Below are positions 1 through 7,087 of a DNA stretch of 64,000 nt, one piece after another; positions within the stretch are counted from its first letter, which is position 1; every line of letters starts with the position of its first letter. Source of the stretch: Bacteroidales bacterium. Its GTDB lineage: Bacteria; Bacteroidota; Bacteroidia; Bacteroidales; UBA932. The notes beneath the pieces are model-generated. The model searched no databases and had not been told where the DNA came from. It saw only the letters and a list, made by a program, of their open reading frames with translations. The stretch covers positions 124,001 through 188,000 of the forward strand of contig JAGCJX010000029.1 of NCBI GenBank assembly GCA_017647795.1, in the 5' to 3' direction. A program made the translations under genes and the position numbers.

Positions 1-1
1 C

Positions 2-262
2 GAAAAAGAATTGAAGGCCTACCGCGAACAGACCCTGCCCTACGAACAGATCCTCCGCGAAATCCTGGCCCAACAACCGAACATCGAGAACTTCTCCATT
101 GCCCGGGGAGCAACCGTCAATCCGCAGACCTTCCTCACCGAAGAGACCATCGTCGCCATCATCCATTGGAAGGAACCGCTGGCCGCTGAGGAATCACAAA
201 AGATCGAGCACTGGCTCAAAGTACGCCTGGGCTTCAACAACTTGAAACTCGTACAATACTAA
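2..262 (+). CDS. C-terminal end of an unidentified protein (truncated by window edge)
   Basis: The frame is open from the first complete codon at position 2, so the gene begins outside the window and only the last 86 residues are seen. They are soluble and of mixed alpha/beta character, ending in a segment built around WLKVRLGFNNLKLVQY. The shape recalls the C-terminal soluble end of DUF389 (TIGR00341) membrane proteins of Bacteroidales, but this is a weak resemblance from memory, not an identification. The CapA-like gene follows 21 bases later on the same strand, so co-transcription is likely. Confidence 0.55.
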   Translation, partial: EKELKAYREQTLPYEQILREILAQQPNIENFSIARGATVNPQTFLTEETIVAIIHWKEPLAAEESQKIEHWLKVRLGFNNLKLVQY

Positions 263-283
263 CCGGTCCGGCTACTACAGCGA

Positions 284-1438
284 ATGAAATCTCCGTTCCT
301 CCTCCTCGCCTTGGTTGGGTCCCTGCTCCTGTCAGGAACCCGGATCCTGTCTGCACAGGAAGAAGCGGTTGCAGTACAGGCTCATTCGTCAACACCCGAC
401 ACCCTACGGATCGTCTTTTTGGGAGACATAATGATGCACCGGGCTCAACTGCGGGCAGCCCTGCGTCCGGGAGCCGACTCCCTGCGTTCAGATTCCTACG
501 ACCTTGCTTCGTACTTCCGGCACATCCAGCCCTACCTCGAAGCTGCCGACATTGCCGTTGCTAACCTGGAATGCCCCATCGGCGTAGCTCCCTACACCGG
601 TTACCCCGGGTTCTCCGCCCCAGAAGCCCTGGCGATTGCCGCCCAAGAAGCAGGCATCGACGTCTTGCTCAACGCCAACAACCACATCTGTGACAAACGG
701 AGCCGTGGTCTGTATCATACGCACCGCCTGCTTGATAGTTTGGGCATCCACCATACCGGCAGCTTCCGGAACAAAGAAGCACAACTTGCACAAAGTCCTC
801 TGATCCTGGACTGCAAGGGCCTACGCATCGCCCTGGTCAATTTTACATACGGCACCAACGGCATCCCCATACCCTCTCCCTGGGTCGTCAACACCCTTGA
901 CCGCAACGAGGTCCTGGCAGACCTGCACCGTGCACAGCAAAAAGATGCCGACTGGATCATCGCCCTGCCGCATTGGGGCGAAGAATACCGCCTACAACCC
1001 AATGCTGTCCAAACGGAATGGCAAGAATTCCTATACGACCAAGGTGTCCGCATCATCGTCGGATCCCACCCCCACGTCGTACAACCTGTGCAAACAGATT
1101 GGGACGGATATCGCCGCGAACGCATCACGTGGTTCTCCCTCGGCAACGCCATCTCCAACATGAGCATCGAAAATGCACGCACGGGCTTTCTGGCAGAGGT
1201 TTGCCTGGTGCGCGACCCCTTGGGCCGACTCCAGATTGCCAAACACCGCACCGTCTGGCTCTGGTGCTCCCGTGCCGGAGGCTTTGAGAAGAATTATACC
1301 ATCCTCCCGGTCGAGGACTTCAAAAACCGCAGGAACGACTTTTGTAATCCGGCTGACTATGACCGGATGATGCAGGAGTACCGCCGGCTAAAGACTTATT
1401 TTGAACAACAACAATCCATCGTGTATGAAACTCGATAA
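284..1438 (+). CDS. CapA family protein (PGA_cap metallophosphatase fold)
   Basis: A 384-residue secreted protein with an N-terminal signal peptide (about residues 1-24, ending ILSA/QE). The rest matches the CapA/PGA_cap family of calcineurin-like phosphoesterases: FLGDIMMHR near 45-53 gives the first metal-binding Asp, followed by NLECPIG, NANNHICD, LPHWGEEY and GSHPHVVQP, the usual order of metal-ligand motifs. Family members are tied to poly-gamma-glutamate capsule synthesis in Bacillus, but in Bacteroidales they are usually stand-alone proteins of unknown substrate, and no capB/capC is present here. Its last 14 bases overlap the ATG chosen for phoH, which suggests translational coupling. 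Confidence 0.88.
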   Translation: MKSPFLLLALVGSLLLSGTRILSAQEEAVAVQAHSSTPDTLRIVFLGDIMMHRAQLRAALRPGADSLRSDSYDLASYFRHIQPYLEAADIAVANLECPIGVAPYTGYPGFSAPEALAIAAQEAGIDVLLNANNHICDKRSRGLYHTHRLLDSLGIHHTGSFRNKEAQLAQSPLILDCKGLRIALVNFTYGTNGIPIPSPWVVNTLDRNEVLADLHRAQQKDADWIIALPHWGEEYRLQPNAVQTEWQEFLYDQGVRIIVGSHPHVVQPVQTDWDGYRRERITWFSLGNAISNMSIENARTGFLAEVCLVRDPLGRLQIAKHRTVWLWCSRAGGFEKNYTILPVEDFKNRRNDFCNPADYDRMMQEYRRLKTYFEQQQSIVYETR

Positions 1439-2474
1439 AACGATAGAACTGAAAGAAATTGACCCGATCGCCATCTACGGCGTAAACAACCGCAACCTGG
1501 AACGGTTGCAAAGCTATTTCCCCAAACTCAAGGTCATCGCGCGCGGCAACGAACTCCGTTTGCACGGTTCTGCCGCAGACCTGCAACGTTTTGAAGAGAG
1601 CCTGGGAGCCCTCATCCAACTGCGCCACCGCAAAACCTACCTCACGCCGGCCGACGTAGACCAGCTCTTCGAAGAAAACGACCTGCACTCAGAGGAAAGC
1701 AACACAGACCCTTATACCATCGTATACGGCAACGAAGGACGCGTCATTACCGCCCGCACGCCCAACCAGAAAAAGCTCGTGGACCTGTATGCAAAAAATG
1801 ACCTGCTCTTCGCCATCGGTCCTGCCGGATCCGGCAAAACCTACACGGCCATTGCCCTTGCTGTCAAAGCCTTGAAAAACCGGGAAGTCAAGAAACTCAT
1901 CCTCACCCGCCCTGCGGTAGAAGCAGGCGAGCGTCTCGGTTTCTTACCGGGCGACATGAAAGAAAAACTGGATCCGTATTTGCAACCCCTCTACGATGCC
2001 CTTCACGACATGATCCATCCCAAGAAACTCCAAGCGCTGATGGAAGAAGGCATCATCCAGATTGCTCCTTTGGCCTACATGCGTGGTCGTACACTGGACA
2101 GTGCTTTCGTCATCCTGGACGAAGCACAAAACACAAGTTTGAGTCAGTTGAAAATGTTTTTGACCCGGATGGGTTGCCACGCAAAATTCATCGTAACCGG
2201 GGATGCAACCCAAATTGACTTGCCCAACAAACGCGATTCCGGTTTGCTGCAAGGCATCCATTTGGTTCGCTCCATTCCGGGCATTGGGGTCGTAGAATTC
2301 GGAACAGGAGACATCGTCCGACACCCGCTTGTCACCAAGATCGTGAAAGCCTTTGATCAATTACCAGCTTCCGCCGGCTCCGCCACCCCCAAAGCTTCCG
2401 CCGCCAAAGCCACCACCGAAGCCGCCGAAGCCACCGCCGAAGCTGCCTCCACCGAAGCTACCACCACGGTGTGA
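1425..2474 (+). CDS. phoH: PhoH family protein (ATPase) with an unusual Ala-rich tail
   Basis: A 349-residue protein from the ATG at 1425; a TTG at 1401 would add eight residues. An N-terminal KH-like region (about 1-75) precedes a PhoH P-loop ATPase domain: Walker A GPAGSGKT at 132-139, Walker B VILDEAQN around 229-236, and VTGDATQIDL near 257-266. PhoH proteins are cytoplasmic ATPases probably acting on RNA, and in this phylum the gene is usually about 320-330 codons. From about residue 313 the protein departs into Pro/Ala/Ser/Thr-rich low complexity. That stretch is exactly antisense to the glycine-rich 3' end of the TPM gene on the other strand, so the tail looks like read-through into the neighbour. 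Confidence 0.93.
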   Translation: MKLDKTIELKEIDPIAIYGVNNRNLERLQSYFPKLKVIARGNELRLHGSAADLQRFEESLGALIQLRHRKTYLTPADVDQLFEENDLHSEESNTDPYTIVYGNEGRVITARTPNQKKLVDLYAKNDLLFAIGPAGSGKTYTAIALAVKALKNREVKKLILTRPAVEAGERLGFLPGDMKEKLDPYLQPLYDALHDMIHPKKLQALMEEGIIQIAPLAYMRGRTLDSAFVILDEAQNTSLSQLKMFLTRMGCHAKFIVTGDATQIDLPNKRDSGLLQGIHLVRSIPGIGVVEFGTGDIVRHPLVTKIVKAFDQLPASAGSATPKASAAKATTEAAEATAEAASTEATTTV

Positions 2475-3194
2475 TGACCGGGAGTTTCCCCCTCCCATCA
2501 AGGAGGTCCAAAAGATAACATCCGCAAGGGATGCATTACGCGACCCGCTGCCAGCAATGACAGTGGGTCCTTGTTTTTTTGCAGCCAGAACGATCGGCAA
2601 GATTACCAAAACCGCCATAACCAACAAAACAACCAGGCTGATGATGAACTCAATCTGCTCTTGCCGTTGAATTTCTTCAACGGTAATTTCTCCTGCCGCC
2701 AACGGCATCAGAACATCCAAAGCAGCCTCAACGCCTCCGTAATAGTCGTTTTCCTGGAAGTGTGGAATCAACTGGTTATCCACAATGCGCTTGGCTATTC
2801 CATCGGGAATGGCCGGCTCCAGACCGTAGCCCACCGCAATAAAGACTTCTCCCCGGGTTCGTGTCTTGGGTTTTATGAGCAAGACAATGCCATTATCAAA
2901 TTTTGACGAGCCGACGCCCCAGGTTTCTCCAATCTCTACCGCATATTCCATGGCAGACAAGCCTCCCAAATCAGAAGTCGTCACCACCACAATGCGGTTC
3001 GAAGTACGGGTAGCAAAATCCACCAAGCGTTGTTCAAGTTCCTGCTTCTGACGAGTACGGAAAATACCGGCATAATCATTTACAGCCGTCGGTACAGACG
3101 GCTTCTCCGGCACCTGAGCCTGCAGGGCCGTCACGGCAAACAAGAACAGCCAGGCTAACTTAATCGCCGAAAGAAATTTCATCGCTTTGCTCAT
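2361..3194 (-). CDS. TPM domain-containing membrane protein with Gly-rich C-terminus
   Basis: 277 residues: a signal peptide (to about ALQA/Q), a TPM (Psb32/YgcG-like) domain beginning VNDYAGIFRT and including NRIVVVTTSDLGG, a transmembrane helix of Ile/Leu/Val around 185-205, and a tail of about 35 residues of GGSFGGGFGG type ending GGSW. This architecture is typical of the longer TPM partner found next to LemA. The start at 3194 is preceded by a GGAAG-like site; an ATG at 3182 is an alternative. The 5' end overlaps the upstream TPM gene by 35 bases and the 3' end overlaps phoH antisense by 114 bases. Molecular role unknown; TPM proteins are proposed to act in envelope maintenance. Confidence 0.85.
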   Translation of the reverse strand: MSKAMKFLSAIKLAWLFLFAVTALQAQVPEKPSVPTAVNDYAGIFRTRQKQELEQRLVDFATRTSNRIVVVTTSDLGGLSAMEYAVEIGETWGVGSSKFDNGIVLLIKPKTRTRGEVFIAVGYGLEPAIPDGIAKRIVDNQLIPHFQENDYYGGVEAALDVLMPLAAGEITVEEIQRQEQIEFIISLVVLLVMAVLVILPIVLAAKKQGPTVIAGSGSRNASLADVIFWTSLMGGGNSRSSHRGGSFGGGSFGGGFGGFGGGFGGGSFGGGGAGGSW

Positions 3195-3597
3195 TGATAT
3201 CGTCTTCCTGATACGGGAAATAAGCTTTCAATTGTTGCCCAGCTGCGAGAATCGCCTCAACCAGCCCCTCGGCATAGGATCCCTTGGCAAAATGCGCCAA
3301 CAAACCATCCTTGATGGCATTCCAGAAATCGGCCGGAACCACTTCGTTGATCCCTTGGTCGCCCAAGATGGCCAGTTTGTGTGACTGGTACGCCACGTAG
3401 ATCAATACACCGTTGCGTTGCGCCGTCTCGTTCATCTTAAGGTGATCAAACAAATAGATAGCGCGTTCCACGGGGTCTCCCGAGCAACGCGACTCAATGT
3501 GAACGCGGATTTCACCGGATGTACAACGCTCAGCCTCTACAATGGCGGCAACAACCTGCTGTTGTTGCGCAGGACTTAAAAACTTGGATGCTCCCAT
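3160..3597 (-). CDS. TPM domain-containing protein, short form
   Basis: 145 residues without a signal peptide or clear membrane helix, so probably cytoplasmic or membrane-peripheral. It carries a TPM/Psb32-like domain: SGEIRVHIESRC near 27-38, GVLIYVAYQSHKLAILGDQG in the middle, and a FAKGSYAEGLVEAI helix toward the end. LemA - short TPM - long TPM is a recurrent gene trio in Bacteroidota, and the order here is the same, on one strand with the downstream TPM gene overlapping by 35 bases. Function is not established for the family; the conserved neighbourhood argues that the three act together. Confidence 0.82.
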   Translation of the reverse strand: MGASKFLSPAQQQQVVAAIVEAERCTSGEIRVHIESRCSGDPVERAIYLFDHLKMNETAQRNGVLIYVAYQSHKLAILGDQGINEVVPADFWNAIKDGLLAHFAKGSYAEGLVEAILAAGQQLKAYFPYQEDDINEQSDEISFGD

Positions 3598-3618
3598 AGG
3601 TGCGAAGCAGTCAGTAAC

Positions 3619-4209
3619 CTAAAAACTCACAACCGGTGCTGTTTCTGCACCCGCTTGTGCCTCGAAATAGGATTTCTGGGTAAAACCAAAGAGATTGGCT
3701 ACCAGATTTCTCGGGAAAGTCCGGATAGCAGTGTTGTAAGCACGGGCCGCCTCGTTGAACTTCTTACGTTCTACCGTGATGCGATTTTCCGTACCACTCA
3801 ATTCTGCCTGCAATTCCGAGAAGTTTTGGCTAGCTTTCAAATCCGGATAGTTCTCGGTCAACATCATCAATCGACCCAAAGCACTGCCCAACTCTCCTTG
3901 CGCCGCTTGGAATTGCGCCAATTTCTCAGGGGTGAGCTGATCAGCATTCACGGTCACTTGGGTAGCACGGGAACGAGCTGCCACCACTTCTTCCAAGGTA
4001 GTCGACTCGTGTGCCGCATATCCTTTGACGGTTGCCACCAGGTTCGGAATCAAATCTGCACGACGTTGGTACACATTTTCCACTTGCGACCATGCTGCAG
4101 CCACTTGTTCATCCATACGGACCAGGCCATTGTAAGAGCTCTTAAACCAGAAGAAAATCGCCAACACAACTACGGCGATGCCCAATCCCCAAATTGTTCC
4201 TTTTTTCAT
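3619..4209 (-). CDS. lemA: LemA family protein
   Basis: 196 residues from the ATG at 4209 (a TTG at 4215 adds two). There is one N-terminal transmembrane helix (IWGLGIAVVVLAIFFWF), then the alpha-helical LemA domain with YNGLVRMDEQVAAAWSQVEN, QRRADLIPNLVATVKGYA and FNEAARAYNTAIRTFP, the diagnostic family segments. The topology is an N-in membrane anchor with a helical bundle outside. It sits 9 bases downstream of the FISUMP gene and 21 bases upstream of the short TPM gene, so it heads or joins that operon. Its precise function is unknown. Confidence 0.92.
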   Translation of the reverse strand: MKKGTIWGLGIAVVVLAIFFWFKSSYNGLVRMDEQVAAAWSQVENVYQRRADLIPNLVATVKGYAAHESTTLEEVVAARSRATQVTVNADQLTPEKLAQFQAAQGELGSALGRLMMLTENYPDLKASQNFSELQAELSGTENRITVERKKFNEAARAYNTAIRTFPRNLVANLFGFTQKSYFEAQAGAETAPVVSF

Positions 4210-4218
4210 AATCAAGTC

Positions 4219-5223
4219 TTATTTTTTTCGAACACAACGGACTGTCATACCGAACTCTTCTTTGTCCACAAAATGCACTTGGCAATCCGATTGGTTGTAA
4301 TAAATGTATCGGTAATAAGCATTGTCAGCATCCTTTTCGGCAGCAGACCACCACATGCCGTATTCTCCCACGTTTTCAAAACGGTTGTGCGAATCACGGG
4401 AGTTGCCTGCCGGGAAGGCATTCCAACCAAAATTGTTGGAGTGCTTGTTGTCCGGACTGTAAGGCCACATCCGTTCTTGGTTTTCATACGCATCAGCAGA
4501 AAGTACCGAGCCCAAATTCGGCCAGTTCACAAGAAATTCGGCATGTTCTCCCTCCGACACGGCTGCTGCCAGGTCTGCCCAGTCCTCTGCAGTCGGGATG
4601 CTCCAACCTTCCGGACAAACGCCTTGAGGGCCATTGCCCAATCCACGGGCTGCCTGACCACCCGTAGCTTCCATCCAAGAATAGTAGCGGCCGTACACAC
4701 GGTTCATCAATTCATTGCCAGAATAGGCTCGACCCGCACCCGCATAAGCCAGGTTTTCAACAAACCAGTCCAAATTACCGAGGGTCGTGTATTGATACGA
4801 ACGGCTGTCCCGAACATCCAGGAAAGTATTTGTTCCTGCAATCAGCCCCGAAACAGAACCATTGAAAACCGTATCCAACGCTGTAATGGATTGGGTATTG
4901 GTTACTTGAAGATAACCATCGTAACGCGCGAAGCAGGTAACCCAATACACCGCCGCAGAATCCGGAATTTCCAAACGGATGCTCTTGGTATTCGAGGTCG
5001 TATCGCCATCAAAAATCCAATTGTATTGCACATCCTCCGGTTCTGTGATCCCTTCCCCTTCCAATGCAAGGTCAATTATATCTCCAATCACGCAGAAATC
5101 AGGAAGTTGATACTCAATATCACCTTCCATATAATTGTAATCGTTGGAATCATCTTCATCACAAGCGACACACAAGCCCAAGGCCAACACCGTCAACAGA
5201 CTCCACGTCAGTTTTTTCATCAT
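4219..5223 (-). CDS. FISUMP domain-containing lipoprotein
   Basis: 334 residues from the ATG at 5223; the frame is open a little further upstream, but that would place the signal peptide inside the protein. The signal peptide ends LGLCVAC, a lipobox, followed by an Asp-rich stretch typical of surface-exposed Bacteroidales lipoproteins. The middle looks like an Ig/PKD-type beta region. The C-terminal half carries the FISUMP pattern: NLDWFVENLAYAG, YGRYYSWMEA, CPEGWSIPTAEDW, FWN-like GWNAFPAGNSRD, WWSAAEKDADNAYYRYI and a final MTVRCVRKK. FISUMP proteins are cell-surface proteins without assigned activity. The gene lies 9 bases upstream of lemA, though the pairing is not one I know to be conserved. 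Confidence 0.85.
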   Translation of the reverse strand: MMKKLTWSLLTVLALGLCVACDEDDSNDYNYMEGDIEYQLPDFCVIGDIIDLALEGEGITEPEDVQYNWIFDGDTTSNTKSIRLEIPDSAAVYWVTCFARYDGYLQVTNTQSITALDTVFNGSVSGLIAGTNTFLDVRDSRSYQYTTLGNLDWFVENLAYAGAGRAYSGNELMNRVYGRYYSWMEATGGQAARGLGNGPQGVCPEGWSIPTAEDWADLAAAVSEGEHAEFLVNWPNLGSVLSADAYENQERMWPYSPDNKHSNNFGWNAFPAGNSRDSHNRFENVGEYGMWWSAAEKDADNAYYRYIYYNQSDCQVHFVDKEEFGMTVRCVRKK

Positions 5224-5318
5224 ATCGACAAATCTTATTCGTTGTATAAATAAATGCAAAGGTGCGAAAAATTTCTAAATTTGTACGAAAATCATGCCAT
5301 CAAAGACAAATTAGACCC

Positions 5319-6338
5319 ATGAATATTTCCAAAACCAAACCGATCCAAACAGGCATCCTCGTGACCTGCCTACTAATCGGTCTAACAGCCTGTGCAGACC
5401 GGAGCGAATACATCCAGTTAACAGGCTATGCGCAGGGAGGAACTTACCAAATCACCTACGCCCAAACGGATCGGACGGGCCAGCGCATTGAAGCCGAAGC
5501 CGCTGAAGTCTATGAACAGGTTGAACAGGGATTCCAACGCATCAACAATTCGGTCTCCGGCTACCACAAAGGCTCTGTCCTCTCACGCCTGAACCGCAAC
5601 GAAACCTGCGAGACGGACTCCATTCTCCGAGACCTCTTCCGCATCTCCTACCAACTTTGGGAGGAAACAGAAGGCATCTTTGATCCTTCGGGAGCCCCCT
5701 TGTACGACCTTTGGGGATTTGGATTTCAGGACAAAGGACAAGTCAGCCAGCACCAAATTGACAGCCTGCGCCAATTCATCGGCATGCACCACTTCCGCCT
5801 GGAGGGCAACCAGCTCATCAAAGACCATCCGAATGCGCGTCTGAACTTCAATGCCATCGCCCAAGGATACACCTGCGATTACATTGCCCACATCCTGGAC
5901 TCCCTGCAAATCCAGGACTTCCTAATCGAAGTGGGTGGAGAAGTTTATGCCAAAGGACTGAACCCGAAGGGCCTTCCCTGGCGCATCGGCATTGACCGCC
6001 CCGAGGATGGCAACATGGAACCCGGAGCCAAATTGGAAGAAATTGTCAGTATCAGCAACCAAGGCCTGGTCACCTCGGGCAACTACCGAAAATTCTACAT
6101 CGAAAACGGCCAGAAATTTGCCCACACCATTGACCCGAAGACCGGCTACCCCGTCCAACACAACCTATTGAGTGCCAGCATCCTTGCCCCCAATGCAACG
6201 TTGGCGGATGCCTACGCCACCTACTGCATGGCCATCGGCCTGGAAGCCTCCACCGACTTCCTCTCTTCCCGCCCGGACCTCCAAGGCTACCTCATCTACA
6301 GCGAAGGTGAGAACATGAAAACCCAAGTGGTGGATTAA
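5319..6338 (+). CDS. apbE: FAD:protein FMN transferase (ApbE), lipoprotein
   Basis: 339 residues from the ATG at 5319, chosen because it places the signal peptide (ITGILVTCLL-type, lipobox IGLTAC) at the N-terminus. ApbE transfers FMN from FAD onto Thr of target proteins, outside the cytoplasmic membrane. Visible family motifs are YAQGGTYQITY, SVSGYHKGSVLSRLN, the domain core DPSGAPLYDLWGFG, NFNAIAQGYTCDYIA, LIEVGGEVYAKG, and HTIDPKTGYPVQ with the Mg-binding Asp. The natural substrates are likely RnfG and RnfD encoded at 20-21.6 kb. The last 21 bases of the gene lie inside the first copy of the 28-bp direct repeat. A TAAATTTG -7-like element sits at 5276-5283. Confidence 0.94.
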   Translation: MNISKTKPIQTGILVTCLLIGLTACADRSEYIQLTGYAQGGTYQITYAQTDRTGQRIEAEAAEVYEQVEQGFQRINNSVSGYHKGSVLSRLNRNETCETDSILRDLFRISYQLWEETEGIFDPSGAPLYDLWGFGFQDKGQVSQHQIDSLRQFIGMHHFRLEGNQLIKDHPNARLNFNAIAQGYTCDYIAHILDSLQIQDFLIEVGGEVYAKGLNPKGLPWRIGIDRPEDGNMEPGAKLEEIVSISNQGLVTSGNYRKFYIENGQKFAHTIDPKTGYPVQHNLLSASILAPNATLADAYATYCMAIGLEASTDFLSSRPDLQGYLIYSEGENMKTQVVD

Positions 6339-6345
6339 TGGATTA
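6318..6345. repeat. 28-bp direct repeat, copy 1 (3' end of apbE)
   Basis: A perfect 28-base match to 9215-9242. This copy holds the last codons and stop of apbE and, on the other strand, the last codons and stop of the 250-residue lipoprotein gene. The match breaks at both edges (g versus a on the left, c versus g on the right). Together the copies bracket a 2.87 kb unique segment. Confidence 0.95.
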
Positions 6346-7087
6346 CATCTGCATCCAAAGAAAGATTGTAAACCAACTCATGCTCATAAAAATCCCCAGT
6401 TATAGACCACACTGAATTGCATACCCGACCCAGTGTGTCCTGAGATTTTGAAAGAATCACGATGTCTCCCTCGGGAGTATACAATTGCGGAAGTTGAGAC
6501 ATTGGGTCTATCGGCCCCTCTGGAACACGAATGCTTAATAGTTGGACCCGCTGATTGGGAAGAATTACAACTCCTAATTCCCCCAGGCATACCGACTCCC
6601 TCAGGTTGTTGGTAATGAAATATTCCACCTGCGTTTGAGTCAATTTGAAGTAATAGTTGCCATTTTCCTTCTTCCAATAGTATGGACACCGGTAAACAAA
6701 CTCCAGGTCTGCGGAATGGAAGGCTTCCGCATAATACTTGTTCTCATTCTTGAAATAAAACAACGTATCCCGAACTGCATTAAAAACCACAATATTCTTT
6801 TCAATGTGTCGCATCGGAAAATCCTCATCAAAAGGAAAGCAAGACTCATTCTTTTTCTTAAAAAAGATAGCACCATAGAATGACTGCACTTCACCATCAT
6901 AGATAGATGTGACATCATGATAACCTGGCAACTCTTGCTTGACAGCAATCCGCTCTCCCAAACCATTCTCAAAATAATAATCAACCACCATTGAATCCAT
7001 TGGCTCAGGCTCTGGTTCTGCTGGCTGAAAACAAGATGTCAAACCCAAAACAGAAAGAATTGAAAGGAGATAGAAAAATTTTTTCAT
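6335..7087 (-). CDS. Lipoprotein of unknown function, possibly two repeated beta domains
   Basis: 250 residues from the ATG at 7087; the open frame runs further upstream but into the neighbouring gene, and this ATG gives a signal peptide ending VLGLTSC (lipobox). After an acidic Pro-Glu-rich spacer comes beta-rich sequence. I see weak internal similarity: the segment ending FVYRCPYYWKKENGNYYFKL recalls the C-terminal segment CNSVWSITGDFYEHELVYNL. The latter also resembles the C-terminus of the adjacent metallopeptidase (RYSWSITTF). The final codons and stop are supplied by the direct repeat. It lies 25 bases downstream of the metallopeptidase in the same low-GC segment, so the two are probably co-transcribed. 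No known family recognised. Confidence 0.75.
   Translation of the reverse strand: MKKFFYLLSILSVLGLTSCFQPAEPEPEPMDSMVVDYYFENGLGERIAVKQELPGYHDVTSIYDGEVQSFYGAIFFKKKNESCFPFDEDFPMRHIEKNIVVFNAVRDTLFYFKNENKYYAEAFHSADLEFVYRCPYYWKKENGNYYFKLTQTQVEYFITNNLRESVCLGELGVVILPNQRVQLLSIRVPEGPIDPMSQLPQLYTPEGDIVILSKSQDTLGRVCNSVWSITGDFYEHELVYNLSLDADVIH

Noticed and set aside
3655..5253. A 532-codon plus-strand open frame opposite lemA and the FISUMP gene
   Set aside because: It is antisense to two genes with clear family motifs, has no recognisable domain and its composition is that of a complement frame.
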